This document shows, in pieces, positions 1-12,109 of a stretch of DNA of 64,000 nucleotides. The translations under genes and the position numbers were made by a program. Source of the stretch: Arabidopsis thaliana (lineage: Eukaryota > Streptophyta > Magnoliopsida > Brassicales > Brassicaceae). The notes beneath the pieces are model-generated. The model was not told where the DNA came from. It did not search any database and saw only the letters and a list, made by a program, of their open reading frames with translations. The DNA lies in the NCBI RefSeq assembly GCF_000001735.4, contig NC_003070.9, forward strand, positions 7,378,001-7,442,000, written 5' to 3'. The first letter of the stretch is position 1, and each line of letters starts with the position of its first letter.

Positions 1-821
1 GCGTAGAAACACACAGAGAAACACGTATCTCTCTCTCTCTGTGAGTGTATCGTCTTCCTTATTTGTTCCAGTGGCTTTCTTCTTCTTCTTCACTCGTGGC
101 TATTACAAGTAAGCTTCTTCCGCCATTGATGCTTTCCTTGATGCCTTTGATTATTAATTTATAATCAAAAATTCTTCTCTCAAATATTTGTTAATATAGT
201 AAATACTTTGACGCTTGTCGTTTACCATATTTGACCTTATGTTTCCGTTTTTGATAGGCACATGACTGATTACCACAATACGTTGCATTTAAGGGTAACT
301 TCGTCATTTCATTCCATAACGTCATGCATTTAATTTTTTAAACTTAACGTTTAAAACTAAACTAACATCGTTTAATAGTTTATTATACGAATAAATTCGA
401 TATGAAAATGTTACCCAAAACAATAGCAGATCTTTTGTCTGAGAAAGGCTTTTATTATCTCCCAAAAGAAAGCAGTAGAAAATATGTATATGTAAGAGAT
501 TTTTAAGTTATGAAAACGATTGAGTTATATGTCTCTTTCTCTAAGGTGTTCTTTATATAGTAATGAGAATAAGATTCGCAACACATGATTTCCAAACATC
601 AAATATATAAATAGAATAAAAACATTATACATTGTCTAAGATGAGATAACATGTGCTTTTTTCAAAGATCCAATAATTTCTTCTTCTAACAATAATAAAA
701 ATTACATAATGGTAATACCAACGCCTGCAAATATATCAAATATGCATAAAGACTTATATTATATAGCAAAAAAAGGAAAAAATAACCTTTTCGTTCATCT
801 GTGAATCAATCCATTGCCAGT
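1..821. other. Intergenic edge, possible 5' UTR of a gene outside the window
   Basis: The first 110 bases are CT-rich with a short (CT)n run and look like the transcribed leader of a gene that lies off the left edge; its strand cannot be decided. From about 120 to 821 the sequence is AT-rich, with no ORF or RNA gene that I can support. The right part must hold the 3' UTR of the DnaJ gene that ends at 822. Confidence 0.3.
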
Positions 822-3800
822 TTAAGAGTGTCTCTGTGCTCCTGGAGGCGGCGCAGGCCTTGGGAAGTAATAGTTGATTTGCTCTTCTCCAAGTTTCGGT
901 GCTTCCACATAAGGGCTTTGCGGTTCCTACAAGAATGCCGTGTACATTGCATTTCATGAGTCCTTTAAGTGGCTATTAGTTATTCACAATGGCATCCAAG
1001 AATTTTTAGTATCTGTAAGTTACTACGAGTGAAACAGTTTCTACTTCTGGCTAAATCATTCCCGACAATCATATCTCGTGATCTCTCATAAGTCGTAACA
1101 TAGACAAGTTTCAATCAATTACACACCATCAACATACCCTAAATCATTCCTGAATCTCTATCTGTCTATCACATACAAACATGCAGCTGTGTCTCACGAT
1201 GTGTGAAAAAGGTTTCCAAAGATGAGGGTAATGTAAGGGAAGATATTTAGATTACACAAGGTTATGTTTCTTGGTTTTTCTTTATGTGAAACATACTAGT
1301 AGATGAATGGCTAAAGAGGAAGGAGATGTACCTGAGGTCCAACGGTAGAGCGAGATGCTTCATCAGATTTTGGTGATGTGGATGAATGATCATGTTCTTG
1401 ACCATTTCCGTTTAGTTTGTGAAGTTCGGCTCTTACTAAAGGATCACTCTCACTGGCTATCTTGTTCTTCTATATAACCACAAAAATAAAGCGTTTTGCA
1501 ATCAGTGCTTCCTTTTTAGTAAACTATATTTGGAATAAATATGCGCTACATTCTCCAAGAAGGGAATGAAAAAAGATTTACCTGGAAGATCTTTCCCAGA
1601 GTTTTTAACCCCTTGGCCCTTGCACGAAGCTCCTCTCTCTTGGCAGTGGGATCTTGAAGTACCTAAGCCAAAAAATAATCATAGAGTGGTCACAACAGAA
1701 ATTGACCAAAATGCTACTTCAGTCAACTAGTGAACAGTTGTAGCTGGACTACCTGCTCACAAACACGGGAGATAGTGCTTTCGATATCAGCAACATTGAG
1801 CTTCCACAGAGAATCAATCATTACTTTCTTATGGGTCTTCATGTACTCTTCAAGTTCCTTCTCGGTATAATTGCCTTCAGCACTTAGTTGCCTTTTCATT
1901 TCCTCTTGCAGCTGGAATAAAGCGTATGCACCTAGGACGACAGATAAAGAAAAGTCACTAAATATTACCCCCCTAGAGAGGAGACCAAGTTCTAGAAAGC
2001 TAGGAGAGTGTTCTTGGGTTTTCTTTTTCAGTAGTTGAAATAAAATGTTCCTTATGTAACCCATACTACTTCTTCTAGCATATGATATGAACATGATGTT
2101 GTTGAGGTCGCCTTTGTACCTAAGTCACTAACCTGTTGCAGCTGTTACTTGGGATTTGATGAAGTGACCTTTCGTCCTAAACCATTCAGCTACGAATGGC
2201 ACACCGAGATAAATAGCTTTCTTCCCAAGCTCTTTTGCCGCTTGTCTGACATATATATATCCGATTGTGTTCAACATTTCCACCCCGTATGCTGTTGAAG
2301 ATAGACAAAAAAGAAGATAAGTTTGAGTTTTTTTACCACAGATATGGCATTGATTGAAAGAGAAAGCATAAACTATGAAAGGGGAACAATATGCTACAAA
2401 ACACCGTACCTGCATTTGAGAGTCTTGTTACTTCAGCTTCAGCATTGCTAGTAAATTCATCTTTGTTCGTCATATATAGGTTGAGGCGGTCCTTAAGAAT
2501 CTGAGCAAGTTTGTCTTCTCTTTCTTTCTGAACAGCCTGAAACCAAAAGCAGTCTAACATGCTTAGGAATCTATGAACAAATGGAGAAAATATGGCACAA
2601 TTCTTTTATTCCTTCTGATAATCTAAACAAATGTCTTGTCTCTTAAGAACATATATTTTATCATGTCGATAGAGTGTAAGAAGAGATGAGAAAACTTAGA
2701 TATATGCTTTCTCGTGTTTTATGCTTGATGTATAGTATGTTAAGAACGGAAGGTGATCAAAGACTTTTCTTAAGCAGGATAGATCAATAAATGATGTTTA
2801 CCCTCATTTTTTCTATAATCTTTTTAGTATCAATCTGATCCCCTTCAGTGAAGATATCAAGTGAAGCCATTGATGCCATAGCAAGCTGCCCTATGTATTC
2901 TTCAAAGAGTTCACTCCCAAAAAGCATAGCAAATATAGCCGCAGGATCAATGATCTCACTGCAAGAATGAACACCACAAGTAAGAACTGAGTAACATGCC
3001 AAATTCTTCAGCAACAGGATCAAGATCCATGTCACCAAACTCCAAATGGTGCTAAACAGCAAAGCACCCATAAAACTATCACAAGAAAAGCCACTTACGT
3101 TGAAATCCCTGACTTCCCAGATGTGTCATAGGCCTGACGTTGCCCTGGATCACTTAGCACTTGGTAGGCCTCTCCCAATACCTGTATAAGAACTTAGATT
3201 TTTCAAAAACCTCATCCAGAAAGATTCACCAAAGAAAAAAAACAGATCACGAAAGATAAAGAATACTGAGATCATTGTCATACTAATTTCTTGGAAACCG
3301 GATTTTCCAAAAAACTAATGTCACTGTTAGTCCTGCTAATATGCTTTTATTGACTATGATAACAGCTATACCATCCAAAGCAAACACTATACAGAAGAGT
3401 ATATATACTCTTTGATATAATATCTGTTGTAATCTTAGACTAGCCTTTTCTCTAAATATTCGATAGTTATCCTGTTGTATGTATATATAGAGATGTACCC
3501 TGAACCTAATCAATACAATGATCCATTGATCAGCTCTCTACATGGTATCAGGTAAAACAACAAACCCAAGCATCTTGTAGAAGAACCCAGTGCTCATGCA
3601 CAAGGGATAATGGTTAAACACAAAATGTAGACAGCATCCTCTATCCTAAATCTACAAGAGTAACCAGTCCAATACTTTCCAAACATCATAAGCCAAGAAG
3701 CCTAAGAATTCAACTAAAGATAAAGGAGTTCTTCCTAAATACCAATTCAAACGATAGTGTTTAAACTCTTTCTCTTGACAATATTCAAAAATCAGAGAAC

Positions 3801-4275
3801 TTGCCTGGAAATTATGAGCAGCCTGAGGATCATTAGGGTTTTTATCTGGATGCACTTGGCGTGCCTGTAGAAAAGAGACAAAAAAAAAGCCAACACTCAG
3901 CAGCAAATTCGTAATTGTCTGAATCGATCAAGCTAACTCATAGTAAACATTAAAGAACTTCTGTCCATTAGACACCATTGCAAAACTCCACACACACTGA
4001 AAGCTCTTAAGAATTGAGCTTACCTGTCATCAGATTCAATCTTTCACAAAACTAGGGAAACTAATCAAATCTCGTGGGTGGGTACCCCCAAAATCGACAC
4101 TTTTCAGCTAAGAACTCACTGAAAATTACAAAACTTTAAACAAAAAAAAAAACAGAACCGTAAGAATCAGAGAGATTGGAAATGAAACCTTGATGTAATA
4201 AGCTTTCTTAATCTCAGCCTCCGTAGCGGTGGGGCTAACGCCGAGGACATCGTAAAACTCCGTCTCCTTCACCAT
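822..4275 (-). CDS. DnaJ/J-domain co-chaperone with DnaJ-X region
   Basis: Predicted Hsp70 co-chaperone that stimulates Hsp70 ATPase through its J domain. Ten coding exons on the minus strand: 4275-4189, 3864-3805, 3181-3099, 2958-2802, 2536-2410, 2291-2133, 1931-1753, 1662-1582, 1469-1332, 926-822. They give 391 residues with all phases closing. The J domain is at residues about 4-70: it starts FYDVLGV, has the HPD triad at 34-36 and ends with the EAYQVLSDP helix. The remainder resembles the DnaJ-X domain; there is no Gly/Phe or zinc-finger region. The C-terminus is proline-rich (PRPAPPPGA). Intron 2 begins with GC rather than GT (3804-3803). Intron 2 also carries an old LTR (see separate entry). 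No signal peptide is visible, so it is probably cytosolic or nuclear. It matches the protein I recall as At1g21080. Confidence 0.9.
3325..3552 (+). mobile_element. Old Ty1/Copia-type LTR remnant in a DnaJ intron
   Basis: A segment of about 218 bases starts TGTTAG, contains a TATA-like run (agtatatatactc) and ends CTCTCTACA. It is followed at once by TGGTATCAGG, the usual Copia primer-binding site complementary to the 3' end of initiator Met-tRNA. This TG...CA plus PBS layout is typical of plant Copia left ends. No gag or pol and no second LTR are seen, so it is a broken fossil. It lies inside the intron between the second and third coding exons of the DnaJ gene, in sense-opposite orientation. 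Confidence 0.55.
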
Positions 4276-6853
4276 AATTATCAAATCAATCCGATCACGA
4301 TCTACGATTCTTCTAGCTTGTCAGACAGATCACACAAACGAGAAAGAGAACCTCAAAATATTTGTCTTAGTGAGGAGGAGGAGGAGGAGGAGGGACACGA
4401 AAACACTCCACGCGCGTTACGTTGACGAGTACGCGCCAGCAAATTTCAACTCAACCGCTCCTTTTTCTTCTTCCTCTTTTTTTATTTTATTATTATTTTT
4501 CCCTTTTAATTGACGCTTCATTTGAAATATCCAGTCGTACATTATTATTCGCCACGCGTTTTTTCGTCAGCATCTCTCTGCTTGGATTCCTTTTCTCTCA
4601 AACAAAAAAAAATTCAGTCTAATCGTTAATTCATTATCTTAAAGATTTTGTTTTTGGGTCACATTTGGTAATTTTTGAGATATTAATTTATATTCTCGAC
4701 CTTCTGGTTTCTCCGTGTGACAAAACTAAAAGTTTAATTGGTCAATCAATACCTAATTTATAATCAGTGATTGATTTTAACTCTTTAAGAAGTCAAATTT
4801 AATTGAGTTGAAGACTAATTATATAAGATTTGTTAGCTGTTACAAAAGAGTGAAAGACCATCGTTTGTAATACAAAATCATACATTGATTGGTTTATAAT
4901 AACTTGTTAGAACAAGTGCCGTAAATCTGTGGAGGTAGCAGAGACATTATGCCGTTCAGAATTTATTATCATAAACATCTTAATGAAACTTGAACTCAAG
5001 GCTAGAAACCGGCAGGCATGTTTTGAACTTGTAAACATAAAAGCCAAGAGAGGTCAATTTTCAATAACTTCAAGTCTTGAACCATTGTGGACCTAATATA
5101 TATTACTCCATGTTATCGTTTGCCTATTTGATTTAAACGTAAGTTTACAGAAACCTCTATTTAGTATCGTAAACTATTCTTTTATATAGTCCAACTTAAC
5201 AAAGATTAATAGACTATGAAGTCCATCAAAAGCAACGGGAAGAGATTTTTGGGGGTTTGGCCGAAGCTCGCGTTTTGTCATGTAGTAGTTGTCGTTTTAG
5301 CATAAAAAAGCTAAACACAAATACGACGAGACGTGTAACACATAAGGCTGTGTGGTTCGTGTGGTTTTCAATACAAAAAGGAAAAGGTGCACCATGCTCG
5401 TGCCGCTGCCATTTGTTTTCTCCGATTATTTGCTATACAAATTCTTCGAAGACTGCAATTGTTTTTTGAAAACCCTTTCTTAGAAGTATCAAACACAACA
5501 TACAAACAAAATCATGCAAAGACAAACCCCTTGAGCTTAATTAATGTTGTTATTTTGTTTGTTTTCAAGCAGATGTTTGGTTTTGTCAACAGTTGTGTTT
5601 GGAACCTATTGATTTTGATCGATACAATTTAACTTCTACCGTGGAAATATACTGACAATAAAAAACCAAGTAGGTTTTAGCAAAATATCTTATTTTACTT
5701 GCTGATACGAATATCATTTGAACATTATATGGGGGCAAGAAAATTCGACCGTGTGTGTTATATAAATGTTAATGTAATAATACAGTCATTATATTAACAA
5801 AAGATAAGATTAGCATTGATGACTCCTCTGGCATAAAACAAAGATATGTGTATAATTGCTTCCAGCCAATAAAGTAGTGTCGATATAGATCGAGTCGAAA
5901 AGTTACGGTTATAGTATTTCTATTTTCGTTTGATTAAAGATGGAAAAAGTTTTGTAATTAACAAAAACGATAGAAGATACTACTCCTACATAATTATAAA
6001 ACTAAATTGTAAAGTAGGGATCATCAGAAACATGTTGGGGTTAAGTCACAGGCGTAATGATTTAAGAATAATAATCACCATCATTATCTTGTTATATAAT
6101 TCTCACTTTGTTACTTTTTCTCTTTTCCTTTTTGGAGTACATGTTATTTTTTGTTGGTTACACTTTTGTTCGTCAGATTTTTACTACCAGAGCATTATTT
6201 CCCGTGATAAAAATGATGGTACCTTTTTTTACCGTTTACTAAAATTACTTGCAGAGAGATGCCTACTTCTCTTCTGTGTATTACTATTACCTGTCTTCCA
6301 TTTCTTAGTTTTGAACCAAGAAAGTAATTAGTAACCATGAACATTGTAAATTAAATGTTATTTTCAATACCTAATTTTGTAGTCTAGGAAAATAAATCCA
6401 AGAAGAACTTATTATAGACTTACATTAGTCAAAATGTCATGTAAAATGCAAACTTGTACCTAGTAATCTGGTACTCATAATTCAAAGAAAATGAAATTCC
6501 AATCTTGATTTCAAGTATAGGTATGGAACAAATTAATAAAATAAAACAGTCCTCAAAATTCTCAATCTTCTCCATTTCTTCAACACATAAAAAGTAAAAA
6601 AGACAGAGACACTCACTGCACACTCACTGCACACTTCTCAAAATACTTCTTTCTCTGTCTCTGTCTCTCACCCCTTTTTCTTCTTCTCTTCTCCCTAAGC
6701 TCCATAGACACTAAACCTCTCTTTTGACCTAAATGTGTGAGAGAGAGGCCTGCTAAAGATAAAAAGGGTAGACATCATTGAAGCTTCTTTACTTCTTTTT
6801 AATTTCAGAATCTCCCTTAAACCTACGCATCTCCTCATTTCAAGCTAAAAAAC
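4276..6853. other. Intergenic region between DnaJ gene and cupredoxin gene
   Basis: The divergent promoters of the two flanking genes lie here. A GAG triplet run at 4373-4393 (CTC on the gene strand) is in the DnaJ 5' leader. A pyrimidine-rich tract with TCTCTG repeats at 6648-6705 is the likely leader of the cupredoxin gene. Between them, about 4650-6600 is AT-rich; a 133-codon open frame at 5930-6331 has no recognisable domain and biased AT composition, so I do not call it a gene. Confidence 0.5.
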
Positions 6854-8199
6854 ATGGGTTGCTCTCAGAAACATCTCACCTCAATGCTCTTCTTCTACTT
6901 CTTTTGCTTCCTCTCTCTTTTCTCTCGCCCTTCTCTTTCCGCCACGTTTCTCGTCGACGGTGTCTCTGTCTGGAAATCCCCCACTGTTCATACCGGCGAC
7001 TCTGTTAGTAAGTGTTAATTACAAAACCAGTCCTTTTATTTTCCTATTTTTGTTAAATTCTTCTCTTAATTAATATTAATGATGTGATCTTACTTTAGTT
7101 TTCAGACATAAGTACGGATACGATCTCTACATCTTCAGAAACAAAGATGCATTCAATGTCTGCAACTTTACTCAAGCCACTCTTCTTACTAAACCTAATT
7201 CCACTTCCTTCACGGTACGCATTTCTTAATTCGTTACAAAACTTGTGAATTTCTTTTATTTGGGGAAATTGCTAGAAAGTATGAGAATTCATCTAGGGTT
7301 TCTCAGAAATTTCATAAAGTTGTGATCTTTTACAAGCTCCCTTTTTGTTCTCTCTGTTCTTGAGATTGACAAAAAGCTCCTCTTCCCCTGTTTTTCCTCT
7401 GTTTTTTTGTTTGTTTAATTAATAATTTCAGTGGAATTGATAATAATAGAATTTTAAATCCGATTCTTTGTTCTGACAACAGAATTGAGAAATGATTAAA
7501 CACAAAAAGTCTTATGTTCAGGGCTCAATGATAATCAATAAGAAGCATCTTGACAATTAATAATTCTTTCTTTTACATAGTACTTAAACTTTACTCTACT
7601 GATCTACATTTGAACTTTATGATTCTTGTTTTCTCAGTGGTATCCATCAAGAACAGGCTCTTACTACTTTTCCTTCACAAACAACACATCTCTTCCCAAA
7701 ACATGCCAACTCAACCAGAAGCTCACAGTCCAAGTCATCCTCGCCGCGGCATCACCGCCATCGCAACCACCAGCAACTGCCCCTGTTCCGGTTTCGGAAG
7801 GAGGAGTGATCTCATCTCCTTCTTCTTACCCTTGGCCATTAGGTCCTAGAGAAGGTTCAGCTTTCTCTCCGGGACCATCCCCATCAGAGATCACGTCAGT
7901 GACAGTCCCTGGTAAAGACGGAGTTCCATTCATCAACAGTAATCCGGCAGTTCCTCTTCCTACCGGAGATGTCGACTCTACTTCCATTAACCCTTTACCA
8001 ACTTCCACTAATTCAGCTCATCAGGTACATTCACATTCACATTAACAACAATAAACAAAAACATCAATTCTTTTTCTATACAAAACGATTTGATTTAATA
8101 GAAATGTTTGATTGTGTGTGTGTGCAGGTGATGATGATGACATTAACGGTGAAGCTAGGTTTGTGTTGTGTAGCCATGTTTCTTTTTCTTGTTCTGTAG
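6854..8199 (+). CDS. Early-nodulin-like cupredoxin, GPI-anchored
   Basis: Four exons, 6854-7007, 7099-7214, 7638-8024 and 8128-8199, give 242 residues. The N-terminus is a signal peptide (hydrophobic FFYFFCFLSLF core, cleavage near residue 30). A phytocyanin fold follows (residues about 30-125), with WYPSRTGSYYFSF and the paired cysteines CNF and CQL. A Pro/Ser/Thr-rich spacer with arabinogalactan-like PP/AP/SP motifs comes next, then a hydrophobic C-terminal tail of the GPI-signal type (LCCVAMFLFLVL). The His and Cys ligands of blue-copper phytocyanins are not at their expected places, so copper is probably not bound, as in other ENODL proteins. It is expected at the outer plasma membrane face. 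It matches what I recall as At1g21090; the specific role is unknown. Confidence 0.88.
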
Positions 8200-8990
8200 A
8201 GAAACAGAGTTTTTAATGGAAGAATGATTACATTTCTGATCTTATTGTTAATCCAACAACTTAGCTTTAGTGTTGTTGTGTAATCATTCTCTCTTTAGCT
8301 TTTCTGTTTCTGTCTCTCTTAATGGTAGGGCTCTTGTTAGAATCTTAGGGTTTATGTTTATTTTGATGTGCAATTTTTATAAAATCAATGTGCCTTAGTT
8401 TTTGTTTCTTAGTTCGTGTCTTTCTTATCTTTGTGGTCACCCATTACTACTTTCACTCATATGTCTCAGATTTCTTTTCAGAAATTAAGCATATAGTATG
8501 TTTAGCTTTAATTGAGTTGTACTATATGTCCTATCCTTTTCTTATTTACCAACTATTTAAAATGCATATAAATGGAGGAGACTTGAACATTAAATTTTAA
8601 AAGCATGTGAAGATTTCCGTGAACAAGATTCCACAAGGTTTTGCAATAATAGAAAGAATGAAACATTAAACTAGAGAAGTAGCCGTTAGTTAGATTTCCC
8701 GTGAGTGAAAGAGGAAGGAAACAAAATGAAAGTAGCCGACCGTGGAGTAATGAATATGCACTTGTGACTTGTGAGCTATATATTCAAAAGGACATGAATG
8801 AATATTTCATGTGACTCGGAAGAGTACAATGAGAAATTATAAAACCTTATTTTTATTGCTAGATTGCTTGAAGACAAAGACATGCATGACCATTTCAAAC
8901 AAATATGAAAATAAGAAATAACAACGATAATCACATATCAACAAAAAAGAAAAATACTAGAAACGACGATTTAGATTTGTATCACACATT
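8200..8990. other. 3' regions between cupredoxin and IGMT1
   Basis: This stretch holds the convergent 3' ends of the flanking genes. The part from about 8690 to 8900 is homologous to the 3' flanks of the other three methyltransferase genes (shared words such as gaatatgcacttgtgac). It therefore belongs to the duplicated unit. No further gene is seen. Confidence 0.6.
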
Positions 8991-10318
8991 TTATTTACAG
9001 AATTCAATAATCCAGCAGTGATAAGCTTGGCAAACGAACTTGCAATGGGTGAAGCCAGAAGCTGCAGCTAAAGCTTCAAACTCAGCTCTTGATCGCTCTT
9101 TTCCACCAGAACATTGGGTGAACATTAACATGTCCATGTCAAAGGCAATGTTCGCATTGATGTCACCATTCTCTGCCTCATCAGGAGTGACTAATTCTAT
9201 AACAACCACTTTACCGTTTTCAGGTAGTGATTTCCAACAATTCTTAAGAATCTTGACACAATCTTCGTCGGTCCAATCATGAAGTATACGCTGTAAAAAC
9301 ATATTTAAAATTAGTATAAAATTCTAATAGCATGTAGACACTTCCAAAACATATAAGTAATAAGTTACTTCCAAAACATGTAAGTAATAAAAGTTGTTAA
9401 GCTTACTTTCAAGATCATGGCATCTCCGGTTGGGACATCCACAAACATATCTCCGGCAACATGCTCCACACCGGGATAAGAAGGTGCTTGTGCCAAGGCA
9501 CAGGTTAGATCAAAGTTGATACCCTTAATATTGGGATATTTAGAAGTAACAACACCAAGAGTGTTACCAACTCCTCCTCCAACATCAACTAAAACTTTCA
9601 CACCTTTGAAGCCTTCATAGACTTCAAGGGCCTTCTTAACGACCGCGATTGTGAATCCGGTCTGGTTAAAGAGCTTGCTGAATCTCTCATCTGTACCCAT
9701 ATAGTCAAAGAGTTTCATACCACCATGTGCGCGACCAAACGCATCTCCTCCTTCTAGCACCACATCTTTCAACTGTGCCCTGCAAAAATCCCGTATCGAT
9801 ATGGTAAGATTCATTTGCGTATATTAGTGACTTATTGAAGAACTCAACATCAATGAAATAAAAACTTACCAGGTATTAAGGAAGACGCTGTCGAAATTGA
9901 CGATGACTTGAGAAGCAAGGGATCCAATATCTTGAATGTTATCCTTCAAGAAGAACCTGCAAATCGGCTCGGCTCTGTAGACCCTCTCGCCCTTTCCGGA
10001 TAAGGCCTTACCACACTTGACCATGGAGTAGCTAGCGAGTAGACGAAGCATGCGGTCCAACAAAACCGGCGCTTCAGGGTTACGAGGTGTAGTTGGTAGC
10101 TTACTTGCTATTTCATAGGGTGAGAGGAATGAGTCGGTGCGAGAGGCTGCGGCGTAGAGAGTGTCAAAGACACCAAGCTCGAGGGCGGCTTTGAGAACCA
10201 TAGGAAAGGCGGCGGCGTTGGCAAGTCTCACGGCCATCAAACCCAACTCGTTATCATCATCAACAACAATTGGAGTTTTAGGGTTAGAGCTTAAGGTTTC
10301 TTGAAAAAGGTATCCCAT
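8991..10318 (-). CDS. IGMT1: Indole glucosinolate O-methyltransferase 1
   Basis: SAM-dependent methyltransferase of the plant caffeate-OMT type. The IGMT family methylates hydroxylated indol-3-ylmethyl glucosinolates made by CYP81F P450s, giving methoxy forms used in defence; it is cytosolic. Exons 10318-9870, 9779-9407 and 9290-8991 give 373 residues, the normal family length. Visible motifs: SAM motif I VDVGGGVG at 214-221, GDMF at about 252, HDW with the presumed catalytic His278, and Glu306 and Glu339 at the places of the COMT catalytic glutamates. The N-terminal part (about 20-120) is the dimerisation domain. It is the most diverged of the three left-hand copies in exon 1 (FQETLSS, LYAAAS). 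The symbol assumes locus order At1g21100/110/120/130 = IGMT1/3/2/4. Confidence 0.92.
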
Positions 10319-12109
10319 TTTCCTTTGTTTTTGTTTCTTTCTTCTCCTTCAAGGCACTCTACGTGATCACACTGATCAGAAACAAGGGAAAAACTAGATA
10401 TTGAGAGTGAGTGTGTGTGTGTTTTGTTGTATTGTTTGATGGATCTTACTCCGTTTTATAGCCAAGACTTAGCCTCCTCCATCTTTATTTAATTATATTG
10501 TTGGCATGCCGGTCCTAATGGGCCTCTAGTAGAAAAGTAAGAGCCTCTTGTGCCGGCTGAAATAGCTAATTTTTGTTTTTTTGGTTGAAAGAAACAGCTA
10601 AAGAATGTTTCACGTCGTTTGTTTTTTTTTTTTTCAATAGCAAAAGTCAATTTTCAAAGGTGAGACTCACTTGATTTTATCGCTTGATAGATACATACAT
10701 AAAGTCTATCTTATCTTCGCAGTTTAATATCATTAGAAAAATGGTATCACGCGAATTGTCTGTTTATTTATATACTCTTTTTTTGGCGGCAGTTTTCATT
10801 TGTTTTGTTTTCTCGTCAATTTTATCGACGTGATATTATAATAAGTTTATACATACATACAGCGACACGTATATTAGGACGAATGAGTTTAAAGAAACAG
10901 GGCAAGAAATATCAAATATGCTTTAAACTTATACTACTTGATAAATATCAAATACGCTTTAAACGTTTCATATTTTAATTTGGACCCAACGTCACAATTG
11001 TCCTTAGTGTGCCCCATCTTGAATTTTCCTTCCAGGAAGGTCACAAATTTTTGGAGTCAAACTTCATTAACTGGACTCAATCAGTATATACTATAGGGTT
11101 AATTAGTCCTATAATTATGAGATTTGAAAATTTTAACACATAATGGACCACCTTAGGTTAATTGAGTATCCGAGCGAATGTTACTGTATGCAGTCATCGA
11201 GAAATCTCAAATTGTGTATGAGTAGGTCTGAGTCAACAACGGCGATATTCCTCCATTGACCACAACCGGACAATCACTTTGGACATTACTAGCATCACTA
11301 TTTTTGTGATATGAATGATTATATCGATTTGTTGGTCGTTGCAATTATTGTGGGAAGAAACAACACTGGTGCGATGGCATATCATAAATTAACTTTTCCA
11401 TTATCTAGAATCTGTGTGTATGAACAATATCATATTTTATTGTTTCCCATCTCAATTGTTATAGGGTTTCCTTTAATGTTTTCATCATTAGGGGTTGAAG
11501 GTTTCTTTGTCAAAATATTAATTATTTTAGATCAAGTCCGAGTGGATTAGCCTTTCTTGACCTAAACACAGATTGCAATTTGCAATAGAAATAATAAATG
11601 AGATCATGTTTTGGTGGCTTCAGGAGGGTTGGGGTTAGCTAGTGAAAGAGACGAATAGTACATTAACCAGTGTTCAACAACGGGTGATTAGAAATATATT
11701 ATAGTGTCCGTTACATTGATAACATAAACAATCATATCCCATGAGCAAGATTCTCACAAGCCTTTGCAATTTACTTAACATGAAACAATTTAGTAACTAG
11801 AAAGATAGTTACCGAAGAAAAGTTATTAGAGAGATATGTAAGTGGATAGGGACAAACAACTAACTAAGAGAGATGAATAAGGAAGCAAATGAAAGCAGCT
11901 GGTCTTGTGACTCGTCAAATCTTGAAAAGGAATCATATGACCAATCAATTGAAACTGGTTCTTAAAGGGTAGAATTCAAAAATAGAAAAGATTTTTATTT
12001 CATATTGCTCGAAAGACAAAGAGAGGCATGACCATTTCAAACAAAAAACTGAAATACAGATGAAATTAACAATTATGAGGATTTAGTTTTAATTATAATT
12101 TTAGACATA
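10319..12109. other. Spacer between IGMT1 and IGMT3
   Basis: The left 350 bases are the IGMT1 promoter (separate entry). A block at about 10969-11250 is homologous to blocks in the next two spacers (shared core atgcagtc.tcgagaaatct). The right part from about 11700 is the IGMT3 3' flank, which resembles the other IGMT 3' flanks. No ORF is supported. Confidence 0.6.
10454..10650 (-). promoter_or_regulatory. IGMT1 core promoter with TATA, TGCCGGTCC block and W-box
   Basis: On the gene strand, TATAAAA lies at 10460-10454, about 140 bases before the start codon. The shared motif, TGCCGGTCC on the plus strand, is at 10507-10515. TTGACTT, a WRKY W-box core, is at 10650-10644. The same three elements occur in the same order upstream of all four IGMT copies. 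Confidence 0.55.

Noticed and set aside
5930-6331. A 133-codon open frame in the spacer before the cupredoxin gene
   Set aside because: The peptide is AT-codon driven, has no domain or plausible promoter, and the surrounding DNA has the same composition.
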